From Spectribacter hydrogenoxidans (GTDB lineage: Bacteria; Pseudomonadota; Gammaproteobacteria; Nevskiales; Salinisphaeraceae): a stretch of 64,000 bases of DNA. Positions 17,020 to 24,781 of the stretch are shown here, one piece after another. Location of the stretch: NCBI RefSeq assembly GCF_031846275.1, contig NZ_JAVRIB010000002.1, positions 222,571 through 286,570 of the forward strand, in the 5' to 3' direction. Positions within the stretch are counted from its first letter, which is position 1; every line of letters begins with the position of its first letter. A program made the position numbers and the translations under genes. The notes beneath the pieces were generated by a model. It had not been told where the DNA came from. It did not search any database and saw only the letters and a list, made by a program, of their open reading frames with translations.

Positions 17020-19017
17020 ATGACCAAACGACGAGAACTCGCGGACGCCATCCGGATTCTGGCGATGGACGCGGTCCAGGCCGCCAACTCCGGTCATCCC
17101 GGCATGCCGATGGGTATGGCCGATATCGCCGAAGTTCTCTGGAACGATTTCATGCGGTTCAACCCGGCCAATCCGGACTGGCCCGACCGGGACCGCTTCG
17201 TGGTGTCCAATGGCCACGGCTGCATGTTGCAGTATGCGCTGCTGCATCTGAGTGGTTACGACCTGCCGCTGGAGGAGATCAAGAACTTCCGTCAACTGCA
17301 CTCGAAGACCCCGGGGCATCCCGAATACGGCATTACCCCCGGGGTGGAAACCACCACCGGCCCGTTGGGGCAGGGCCTGGCCGCAGCCGTGGGCATGGCG
17401 CTGGCCGAAGCGCGCCTGGCTGCGGAGTTCAACCGCGACGGACTTGATCTGGTCAATCACTGGACCTACTGCTTCGCCGGCGACGGCTGCCTGATGGAAG
17501 GTATCTCGCATGAGGTCTGTTCGCTTGCCGGGCACCTTGGCCTGGGCAAGCTGGTGGTGTTCTACGATGACAATGGCATCTCGATCGACGGCGAAACCGC
17601 GGGCTGGTTCACCGACGACACGCCCAAGCGGTTCGAATCCTACGGCTGGCAGGTGGTTCGCAATGTCGACGGCCACGACGCCGAGGAAGTCAAGACCGCG
17701 ATCGAAACTGCCCGCAAGAACACCGATCAGCCCACGCTGATCTGCTGCAAGACCGTGATCGGCTGGGGGTCGCCCAACATGCAGGGCACCGCCGGCGTGC
17801 ACGGCGCGGCGCTGGGTGACGAGGAAGTGGCCCGGGTGCGTGAGAAGCTGGGTTGGCCCGACGAAACCCGGTTCGCCATTCCCGATGCGATCTACCAGGC
17901 CTGGGACAAGCGCGCCAGGGGGGCGGAGCTGGAACAGGCCTGGCGCGCGCTGCACGAACAGTACAAGGCCGCCAACCTGCAGGCCGCCACCGATTTCGAT
18001 CGCCGGATGGCCGGCGAACTGCCGGCCGACTGGGCAAGTGTGGCCGACGAGTTTATCGCCGCGACCCAGGCCGGCGGCAAGGACGACGCCACCCGCAAGG
18101 CCTCCAAGGCGACCATCGGTGCATTTGCGGCCCACCTGCCGGAACTGCTGGGCGGCTCGGCCGACCTGTCCGGCTCGAACGGCACCGACTGGAGCGGCCA
18201 CCAGCCGATCAAGGTCGGCGACTTCAGCGGCAATTACCTCTACTACGGCGTGCGCGAATTCGGCATGACCGCCATGGCCAACGGCCTGTCGCTGCACGGC
18301 GGCATCATTCCCTTCTGCGCCACGTTCCTGACCTTTTCCGATTACGCCCGCAATGCCGTTCGCCTGGCCGCGTTGATGGGCATCCGCAACGTGCTGGTCT
18401 ACACCCACGACTCCATCGGCCTGGGCGAGGACGGGCCAACGCATCAGTCGGTGGAGCACGTGGCCAGCCTGCGGCTAATTCCGAATCTGGAGGTGTGGCG
18501 GCCCTGCGACGACGTCGAAACCGCGGTGGCCTGGCGGCGCGGCCTGGAGCGCCGCGACGGCCCGGTGGCGCTGGCGCTGACCCGGCAGGGCGTCCCCCAT
18601 GAGACCCGCAGCGATGCGCAGGTGGCGGCGATTGCCCGCGGCGGCTATGTGCTGCTCGAGCCGGACAGCGACCCGGAAGCCATCGTGATTGCCACCGGCT
18701 CGGAAGTGGGCCTGGCGATGGCGGGCGCCCGGGTCCTGGCCGAGGAAGGCCACGCCGTGCGTGTGGTATCCATGCCCTGCGTGGAACGCTTCGACGCCCA
18801 GGATCAGGCCTATCGCGAGTCGGTGCTGCCGCCGGGCGTGACCCGTCGATTAGCGGTCGAGGCCGGGGTGACCGATAACTGGCACCGCTTCGTGGGCAAC
18901 GCCGGCCGGGTCATGGGGGTGGATACCTATGGCGAATCCGCACCCGGCCCCGTGGTTTACGAGCATTTCGGCCTGACCGAGGCCGGCGTGGCGAGCACGT
19001 TGCGCGAACTTTTCTAA
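17020..19017 (+). CDS. tktA: Transketolase
   Basis: Thiamine-diphosphate enzyme of 665 residues in the pentose phosphate pathway, moving two-carbon ketol units between sugar phosphates. Motifs: HPGMPMGMADIAEVLW, SNGHGCMLQYALLHLSGY, the TPP motif beginning GDGCLMEG and running to YDDN, and the C-terminal pyrimidine-domain sequence EFGMTAMANGLSLHGG. ATG 17020 gives MTKRRELADAIR, which matches known transketolase N-termini; the upstream 12 codons from 16984 do not. It is followed by gap and pgk in an operon-like arrangement. The AT-rich 100 bp before it probably holds its promoter. Confidence 0.95.
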   Translation: MTKRRELADAIRILAMDAVQAANSGHPGMPMGMADIAEVLWNDFMRFNPANPDWPDRDRFVVSNGHGCMLQYALLHLSGYDLPLEEIKNFRQLHSKTPGHPEYGITPGVETTTGPLGQGLAAAVGMALAEARLAAEFNRDGLDLVNHWTYCFAGDGCLMEGISHEVCSLAGHLGLGKLVVFYDDNGISIDGETAGWFTDDTPKRFESYGWQVVRNVDGHDAEEVKTAIETARKNTDQPTLICCKTVIGWGSPNMQGTAGVHGAALGDEEVARVREKLGWPDETRFAIPDAIYQAWDKRARGAELEQAWRALHEQYKAANLQAATDFDRRMAGELPADWASVADEFIAATQAGGKDDATRKASKATIGAFAAHLPELLGGSADLSGSNGTDWSGHQPIKVGDFSGNYLYYGVREFGMTAMANGLSLHGGIIPFCATFLTFSDYARNAVRLAALMGIRNVLVYTHDSIGLGEDGPTHQSVEHVASLRLIPNLEVWRPCDDVETAVAWRRGLERRDGPVALALTRQGVPHETRSDAQVAAIARGGYVLLEPDSDPEAIVIATGSEVGLAMAGARVLAEEGHAVRVVSMPCVERFDAQDQAYRESVLPPGVTRRLAVEAGVTDNWHRFVGNAGRVMGVDTYGESAPGPVVYEHFGLTEAGVASTLRELF

Positions 19018-19024
19018 AACAACA

Positions 19025-19044
19025 GGCGCGGGTGGTCCCGCGCC
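19025..19044. other. Intercistronic hairpin between tktA and gap
   Basis: A perfect 8-bp stem (GGCGCGGG/CCCGCGCC) with a 4-nt loop, with no T-run after it. It could stabilise a processed 3' end or tune gap expression; it does not look like a terminator. Confidence 0.6.
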
Positions 19045-19072
19045 GGTACAGGACTCAAGGAGAGACAACGGC

Positions 19073-20080
19073 ATGGCAGTGAAAGTTGGTATCAACGGCT
19101 ACGGACGAATCGGCCGCAACGTGTTGCGCGCGCTCTATGAAGCGGGCCGCACCGACGAAATCGAGATCGTGGCGATCAACGATCTGGGCGACGCGGAAAC
19201 CAATGCCCATTTAACCAAGTACGACACTGCCCACGGCCCGTTCCCGGGCACCGTATCGGTGGAAGGTGACAACCTCGTGGTCAACGGCGACCGTATCAAG
19301 GTGCTGGCCGAACGCGATCCGTCCAAGCTGCCCTGGGGGGAACTCGGCGTGGATGTGGTTCTGGAATGCACCGGCCTGTTCGCTAATCGCGCCAAGTGTC
19401 AGCCGCATCTCGCGGCCGGCGCCAAGAAGGTCGTGATTTCGGCGCCCGCCGGCAATGATCTGCCCACGATCGTCTACGGGGTGAATCACGACAGCCTCAC
19501 CGCCGATGACGACATCATTTCCAATGCCTCCTGCACCACCAACTGCCTGGCTCCGCTGGTCAAGCCGCTGCAGGACAGCATCGGCATCGTGCACGGGCTG
19601 ATGAACACCATTCACTCGTACACCAATGACCAGGTGCTTACCGACGTGTATCACTCGGACCTGCGCCGGGCCCGCTCGGCCACCCAGAGCATGATTCCGA
19701 CCAAGACCGGTGCGGCCGCCGCGGTGGGCCTGGTGATGCCGGAACTCAACGGCAAGCTGGACGGTTTCGCCGTGCGGGTGCCAACCATCAACGTGTCGAT
19801 GGTGGACCTGACCTTCACCGCCGCCCGCGACACCAGCGTCGACGAGGTGAATCAGGTACTCAAGTCGGCCTCGGAAGGCGCGCTCAAGGGCATCCTGAAT
19901 TACAGCGAGGCGCCGCTGGTGTCCCAGGATTTCAACCATGATCCGGCCTCGTCCACGGTCGACGCACCGCTGACCAAGGTGATCGACGGCCGTCTGGTCA
20001 AGGTGCTGGCCTGGTACGACAACGAGTGGGGTTTCTCCAACCGCATGCTGGACACCACGCTGGCGCTGATGCGCGCCTGA
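19073..20080 (+). CDS. gap: Glyceraldehyde-3-phosphate dehydrogenase, type I
   Basis: 335-residue NAD-dependent enzyme of glycolysis/gluconeogenesis. The Rossmann start VKVGINGYGRIGRNVLRA, the catalytic SNASCTTNCLAP with C154, the histidine in MNTIHSYTNDQ and the C-terminal WYDNEWGFSNRMLD are all present. A GGAGAGA ribosome site sits before the ATG. The related erythrose-4-phosphate dehydrogenase (Epd) occupies this place beside pgk in some gammaproteobacteria and is the main alternative; overall sequence looks more like GAPDH. Confidence 0.92.
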   Translation: MAVKVGINGYGRIGRNVLRALYEAGRTDEIEIVAINDLGDAETNAHLTKYDTAHGPFPGTVSVEGDNLVVNGDRIKVLAERDPSKLPWGELGVDVVLECTGLFANRAKCQPHLAAGAKKVVISAPAGNDLPTIVYGVNHDSLTADDDIISNASCTTNCLAPLVKPLQDSIGIVHGLMNTIHSYTNDQVLTDVYHSDLRRARSATQSMIPTKTGAAAAVGLVMPELNGKLDGFAVRVPTINVSMVDLTFTAARDTSVDEVNQVLKSASEGALKGILNYSEAPLVSQDFNHDPASSTVDAPLTKVIDGRLVKVLAWYDNEWGFSNRMLDTTLALMRA

Positions 20081-20100
20081 ACGCACGCGGGGGATAGGCC

Positions 20101-21276
20101 ATGCTGCGGATGAGCGACATCGATCTGGCCGGCAAGCGGGTCCTGATCCGCCAGGATCTCAACGTGCCGGTGGACGAGCAGGGCCGGATTACCTCCGAGG
20201 CCCGTCTGCGAGCTTCGCTGCCGACCCTGCGCGGTGCGCTCGATGCCGGCGCCAGCGTGCTGGTGATGTCGCATCTGGGGCGGCCGAAAGAGGGCAAGCC
20301 GGACGCCGCCAACAGCCTGGCCCCCGTGGCGGCATGGCTGTCGCAGGCGCTCGGTGTCGATGTCCCGCTGGTCACCGACTGGCTCGACGGCGTCGACCTG
20401 CCGGCCGGCGCCATTGCCCTGTGCGAGAACGTGCGGTTCAACACGGGCGAGAAGGCCAACGATGAAGGGCTGTCGCGGCGCATGGCCGCCCTGTGCGATG
20501 TCTACGTGATGGACGCCTTCGGCACTGCCCATCGTGCCCAGGCCTCCACCGAGGGCGTGGCCCGGTTTGCGCCGACCGCCTGTGCCGGGCCGTTGCTGGC
20601 CCGGGAGATCGATGCTCTTTCCGCCGCGCTGGAAAATCCCAGGCGGCCGCTGGTGGCGATCATTGGCGGGTCCAAGGTCTCCACCAAGCTGGAGCTGCTG
20701 GAGAACCTGTCCGATGTGGCTGATCAGCTGATTCTCGGTGGCGGCATCGCCAATACCTTTCTGGCCGCGGCCGGTTTCGACGTGGGTGCGTCGCTGCACG
20801 AAGCTGATCTGGTGGATACCGCCCGCCGCATTCAGCAGAAAGTGGAAGCCGGCGGCGGCAACATTCCGCTGCCCACGGACGTCGTGTGCGCAACCGAGTT
20901 TTCGGTCGAGGCCCACGCCCAGGCGCGGCAGGCCAGTGAAGTGGAAAGCGACGAGATGATTCTCGACGTGGGGCAGCAGACCCGGTCCCGCTTCGCGGCG
21001 ATTCTGGAAAGCGCCGGCACCATCGTCTGGAACGGCCCGGTGGGTGTGTTCGAGTTCGACCAGTTCGGCGGCGGCACCCGCTCGCTGGCCGAAGCCGTGG
21101 CCAGCAGTCCGGCCTTTTCGATTGCCGGCGGCGGCGACACCCTGGCCGCGATCGAGAAGTACGATATCGAGGCCGACATCTCCTATATCTCCACCGGTGG
21201 CGGGGCATTCCTCGAGTTTCTCGAGGGCAAGACCCTGCCCGCGATCGCCGCCCTGGAAGCGCGCAGCGGCGGCTAG
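20101..21276 (+). CDS. pgk: Phosphoglycerate kinase
   Basis: 391-residue kinase that makes ATP from 1,3-bisphosphoglycerate. Motifs: KRVLIRQDLNVPVDEQG, VMSHLGRPKEG, CENVRFNTGEKAND, VAIIGGSKVSTKLELLENL and the C-terminal nucleotide motif SIAGGGDTLAAIEKYD followed by YISTGGGAFLEFLEG. Length is normal. It begins 20 bp after gap with a GGGGGATAGG ribosome site, so it is co-transcribed with gap and probably tktA. A GC-rich imperfect hairpin (21289-21310) follows the stop without a T-run. Confidence 0.95.
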   Translation: MLRMSDIDLAGKRVLIRQDLNVPVDEQGRITSEARLRASLPTLRGALDAGASVLVMSHLGRPKEGKPDAANSLAPVAAWLSQALGVDVPLVTDWLDGVDLPAGAIALCENVRFNTGEKANDEGLSRRMAALCDVYVMDAFGTAHRAQASTEGVARFAPTACAGPLLAREIDALSAALENPRRPLVAIIGGSKVSTKLELLENLSDVADQLILGGGIANTFLAAAGFDVGASLHEADLVDTARRIQQKVEAGGGNIPLPTDVVCATEFSVEAHAQARQASEVESDEMILDVGQQTRSRFAAILESAGTIVWNGPVGVFEFDQFGGGTRSLAEAVASSPAFSIAGGGDTLAAIEKYDIEADISYISTGGGAFLEFLEGKTLPAIAALEARSGG

Positions 21277-21386
21277 CGGCGGTGACCCCGGCGACCCGGC
21301 CGGGTTGCCGAACGGCAGCGGGGTTGCTGTATCCTTGCCGGCTTCACGCGAGATAGCCCCTGGTTTGCAACCGAGTATCCCCTGAC

Positions 21387-22232
21387 ATGACCACCCGATT
21401 TGACGGCTCCGACGCCTACGTCGCCACTGATGATCTGAAGATGGCGGTGAATGCCGCCGCTACCCTCCAGCGGCCCCTGCTGGTCAAGGGCGAGCCCGGC
21501 ACCGGCAAGACCATGCTGGCGCAGGAGGTGGCCGCGTCGCTGGGCAAGCCGCTGTTCGAATGGCACATCAAGTCGACTACCAAAGCACAGCAGGGCCTGT
21601 ACGAATATGACGCCGTGTCCCGGCTGCGCGATTCGCAGCTCGGCGACGACAAGGTGCACGATATTTCCAACTACATTCTCCAGGGGCCGCTGTGGGAATG
21701 TTTTGAATGTGATGAGCAGCCGGTGCTGCTGATTGACGAGATCGACAAGGCGGATATCGAGTTCCCCAACGATCTGCTGCGCGAGATCGACCGGATGGAG
21801 TTCTACGTGTACGAGACACGCAAGACCATCAAGGCCAGGCAGCGCCCGATCATCGTGATCACCTCGAACAACGAAAAGGAGCTGCCGGATGCGTTTCTGC
21901 GCCGCTGCTTCTTCCACTACATCACCTTCCCGGACAAGGAAACGATGCAGGCCATCGTCGACGTGCATTTCCCGGGCATCAAGAAGAAGCTGCTGGCCGA
22001 GGCGATGGATCTTTTCTTCGACCTGCGCGAGATTCCGGGCCTGAAGAAGAAGCCTTCGACCTCGGAGCTGCTCGACTGGCTGAAACTGCTGCTGGCGGAG
22101 GACATCCCCGCCGAGACCCTGCGGGCCGCGGACGTCAAGCAATCCCTGCCGCCGCTTTACGGGGCGCTGCTCAAGAACGAGCAGGACGTGCACATGTTCG
22201 AGCGCCTCGCATTCATGTCGCGACGGCAGTAG
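21387..22232 (+). CDS. MoxR-type AAA+ ATPase
   Basis: 281-residue ATPase of the MoxR group, chaperone-like proteins that usually act with a VWA-domain partner to mature or activate enzyme complexes. Walker A is GEPGTGKT at 35-42, Walker B LLIDEID at 114-120, sensor region VITSNNEKELPDAFLRRCFF. The C-terminal helical domain follows. The next gene (22333) encodes a CoxE-like VWA protein, the expected partner; a family B hairpin repeat separates the two. The target complex is unknown. Confidence 0.9.
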   Translation: MTTRFDGSDAYVATDDLKMAVNAAATLQRPLLVKGEPGTGKTMLAQEVAASLGKPLFEWHIKSTTKAQQGLYEYDAVSRLRDSQLGDDKVHDISNYILQGPLWECFECDEQPVLLIDEIDKADIEFPNDLLREIDRMEFYVYETRKTIKARQRPIIVITSNNEKELPDAFLRRCFFHYITFPDKETMQAIVDVHFPGIKKKLLAEAMDLFFDLREIPGLKKKPSTSELLDWLKLLLAEDIPAETLRAADVKQSLPPLYGALLKNEQDVHMFERLAFMSRRQ

Positions 22233-22243
22233 CGGGACACATT

Positions 22244-22324
22244 TAACGGCAAGGGCCGCAGAACACGCGAAGCGTGACAGCACTTGTATCATCGACTTTG
22301 CGGCCTTTGCGTATTTTGCGGTTA
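22244..22324. repeat. Period-9 hairpin repeat, family B, copy 2
   Basis: Left arm 22244-22274 and right arm 22295-22324 repeat the 9-bp pattern (GGCAAGGGC, CGCAGAACA; ACTTTGCGG, CCTTTGCGT, ATTTTGCGG), with more mismatches than copy 1 and a spacer of about 20 nt. It lies between the MoxR and VWA genes. Confidence 0.8.
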
Positions 22325-22332
22325 GCGTTTCT

Positions 22333-23511
22333 ATGCTGACGGAATTCTTCTACGAACTGCGGCGCGGCGGACTCAAGTGCTCGGTCACCGAGTATCTGAC
22401 CCTGCTGGAAGCGCTGGACGCCCGCGTGGCCTATGGCAGCCTGGATCAGTTCTACTATCTGTCGCGCGCCACGCTGGTCAAGGACGAAACCCAGTTCGAT
22501 CGCTTCGACCGGATCTTCGGCGAATATTTCAAGGGCATCGAGAACGCCGCCGGCGAGCTGTTCGAGGACATCCCGGAAGACTGGCTCAAGCGCATGGCCG
22601 AGCTTGAGCTCAGCGAGGAGCAGAAGGCGCAGGTCGAGGCGATGGGTGGCTGGGAAGCCCTGATGGAAGCACTCAAGAAGCGTCTGGAAGAACAGACCGA
22701 GCGCCACGAGGGTGGCAGCAAGTGGATCGGTACCGCCGGTACCTCCCCGTTCGGCGCCTATGGCTACAACCCCGAGGGCATCCGCATCGGGCAGGACGGC
22801 TCGCGCAACCGTAGCGCGGTCAAGGTCTGGGACAAGCGCGAGTTCGCGAACCTGGATGACTCACGCGAGATTGGTACCCGCAACATCAAGATGGCGCTGC
22901 GCCGGTTACGCCGGTTTGCCCGCGAAGGGGCCGCCGACGAGCTGGACCTGGATCACACCATTGATTCGACCGCCCGCAATGCCGGACTGCTGGACATCCA
23001 GTGGCGGCCGGAGCGGCACAACGCGGTCAAGATCCTGCTGTTCTTCGATGTGGGCGGGTCAATGGATCCGCACGTGCGGGTGTGCGAGGAACTGTTCTCC
23101 GCCGCGCGCATGGAGTTCAAGCATCTCGAGTACTTCTACTTTCACAACTTTCTCTACGAAGGCGTGTGGAAGGACAACCGGCGCCGTCGCACGGAGAAGA
23201 TTTCCACCTTCGATGTGTTGCACAAGTATCCGTCGGACTACAAGGTGATTCTGGTCGGCGACGCCACCATGAGTCCCTACGAGATTGCCTATCCCGGCGG
23301 CAGCGTCGAGCACTGGAACGAGGAGGCCGGGGCGGTATGGCTGCAGCGGCTGCTCGAGGTTTACCCGAAGACGATCTGGCTCAATCCGGAACCGGAGAAG
23401 CACTGGTCGTATACCCCGTCAATCCAGATGACGCGGGAGCTGATGGGGGACCATATGTTTCCCATGACCCTGGAAGGCCTGGATCGCGCCACCTCCTACC
23501 TGACCCGGTAG
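22333..23511 (+). CDS. VWA domain protein, CoxE-like
   Basis: 392-residue partner of the MoxR ATPase. The N-terminal half is helical and charged (LSEEQKAQVEAMGGWEALMEALKKRLEEQ). The C-terminal half is a von Willebrand A domain with the metal-ion site motif DVGGSMD (D239 onward) and a later VILVGDATMSPYEI. It resembles the VWA_CoxE family. Start is the ATG at 22333, nine bases after the hairpin repeat, with no strong ribosome site. Role inferred from family: substrate adaptor for the MoxR ATPase. Confidence 0.88.
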   Translation: MLTEFFYELRRGGLKCSVTEYLTLLEALDARVAYGSLDQFYYLSRATLVKDETQFDRFDRIFGEYFKGIENAAGELFEDIPEDWLKRMAELELSEEQKAQVEAMGGWEALMEALKKRLEEQTERHEGGSKWIGTAGTSPFGAYGYNPEGIRIGQDGSRNRSAVKVWDKREFANLDDSREIGTRNIKMALRRLRRFAREGAADELDLDHTIDSTARNAGLLDIQWRPERHNAVKILLFFDVGGSMDPHVRVCEELFSAARMEFKHLEYFYFHNFLYEGVWKDNRRRRTEKISTFDVLHKYPSDYKVILVGDATMSPYEIAYPGGSVEHWNEEAGAVWLQRLLEVYPKTIWLNPEPEKHWSYTPSIQMTRELMGDHMFPMTLEGLDRATSYLTR

Positions 23512-23591
23512 CGTCGAACGCTCGCGGAGGCTGGTAAGCTCTTTTGGCCGCCTGCGGTATCGGGCGTGTCATCAATAACAAGGAGGGGGTC

Positions 23592-24005
23592 ATGAGCATA
23601 TCCATGATGGCGCTGGCAGGGTTTGCTGCCTGGACGCTTGCATTCATCATCGTCACCATCGGCTATCGGGGCGCCCGCGTTCTCACGGGCCAGTTGAAGG
23701 CGGATGCGTGGACGCGCGGTCGGGCGATCGAGGATCCGCCTGTCGTCAAGCGCCTCAACGACGCGTTCGCCAATTGCCTGGAGATGCTGCCGATCTTCGC
23801 AGCAGTCATCCTGGCGGCCGCGGTTGCGGGGCAATCCGCGATCACCGACGGGCTGGCCATGATCTTCCTGGCAGCGCGCATCGGTCAGTCGGTGTCGCAT
23901 ATCGTCTCGGTGCATCACCTGATGATCTTCTTCGTGCGTTTCCCACTGTTCCTGGTGCAGGTGGGCATTCTCGTGATCTGGCTGCACGGACTGCTGCTGG
24001 GCTAG
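23592..24005 (+). CDS. MAPEG family membrane protein
   Basis: 137-residue integral membrane protein with about four hydrophobic segments (MALAGFAAWTLAFIIVTIGY; MLPIFAAVILAAAVAG; LAMIFLAARIGQ; FFVRFPLFLVQVGILVIWL). The segment RLNDAFANCLEMLPIFA matches the MAPEG signature. The start at ATG 23592 has a textbook AGGAGGGGG site; the frame opens earlier at 23544 without one. Bacterial members may use glutathione, but the reaction here is unknown. Confidence 0.8.
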   Translation: MSISMMALAGFAAWTLAFIIVTIGYRGARVLTGQLKADAWTRGRAIEDPPVVKRLNDAFANCLEMLPIFAAVILAAAVAGQSAITDGLAMIFLAARIGQSVSHIVSVHHLMIFFVRFPLFLVQVGILVIWLHGLLLG

Positions 24006-24051
24006 CGGTGTCGTGCTCCAAGCCGCAAGCGGGGCGGCGCCGTAAGCCGTG

Positions 24052-24762
24052 ATGCCGCGCCCGCGCCGGGCCGGCGTGCTGGGCGCCGTACCCACCATCG
24101 TGGGCCTGGTGGCAGTCGTCCTGTTGGCCGGCAACGCCTGGATGGTGACGGCGGCGAGACCGCACGTGTATGCCGACGCCGGCACCATCCCGGCCAATCA
24201 GGTCGGGCTGGTGCTGGGAACCAGCCCATATACCCGTTCCGGGGAACGCAACCAGTTGTTCCGACACCGGATCGAGGCGGCGTCAGCATTGTTCCATGGA
24301 GGCAAGGTTGAACATCTGTTGCTGTCCGGCGCCAATCCCGACGACACCTACAACGAACCGCGCAAGATGTATCAGGCGCTCATCGAGGCGGGGGTGCCGG
24401 GGGATGCGATGACGTTCGACTTTGCCGGCTTCCGGACACTGGATTCCATGATCCGGGCACGGGAGGTTTTCGGTCTGGATAACGTCACCGTGATCTCCCA
24501 GCGCTACCACTGCTACCGGGCGGTTTTCCTCGGCCGCCAGCGGGGACTCTCGACCATCGCCTATGCGCATCCGCAACAGGATGAACGGCAATCCCTGCGG
24601 GTCGAGGCGCGCGAGTATCTCGCGCGCATGGCCGCGCTGCTGGATCTGTTCGTGCTGGATACCGGGCCGAGGTTCCTCGGCGAACTCCGCCAGCTGCCGC
24701 CGGATACCGGTCTGGCCGCAGACAAAAAAAAGGCGCCGACCCTGGAGTCGGCGCCCGAGTGA
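24052..24762 (+). CDS. sanA: SanA/YdcF-like DUF218 membrane-anchored protein
   Basis: About 236 residues. One N-terminal membrane anchor (VPTIVGLVAVVLLAGNAW) is followed by a DUF218 domain: VGLVLGTSPYTRSGERNQLFRHRIEAA, LLLSGANPDDTYNEP, FRTLDSMIRAREVFG and VISQRYHCYRAVFLG. This matches E. coli SanA, an envelope-barrier protein whose loss sensitises cells to vancomycin at high temperature. GTG 24049 is an equally possible start. The last codons (DKKKAPTLESAPE) coincide with a terminator for the opposite strand, so the C-terminus may be shaped by that overlap. Confidence 0.82.
   Translation: MPRPRRAGVLGAVPTIVGLVAVVLLAGNAWMVTAARPHVYADAGTIPANQVGLVLGTSPYTRSGERNQLFRHRIEAASALFHGGKVEHLLLSGANPDDTYNEPRKMYQALIEAGVPGDAMTFDFAGFRTLDSMIRAREVFGLDNVTVISQRYHCYRAVFLGRQRGLSTIAYAHPQQDERQSLRVEAREYLARMAALLDLFVLDTGPRFLGELRQLPPDTGLAADKKKAPTLESAPE
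24724..24755 (-). terminator. Terminator of the DUF1302 unit, inside the sanA 3' end
   Basis: Minus-strand 9-bp stem (GGCGCCGAC/GTCGGCGCC) with a 6-nt loop followed by eight T. It begins 27 bp past the DUF1302 stop and lies entirely within the last codons of convergent sanA. Confidence 0.88.
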
Positions 24763-24781
24763 GCACGATTGGCTTACGCGG

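Noticed and set aside
16951..18459. 502-codon minus-strand frame opposite tktA
   Set aside because: Antisense to a clear transketolase; shadow composition.
21289..21310. Terminator after pgk
   Set aside because: GC-rich imperfect inverted repeat, but no T-run and essentially no loop; left as a hairpin remark only.
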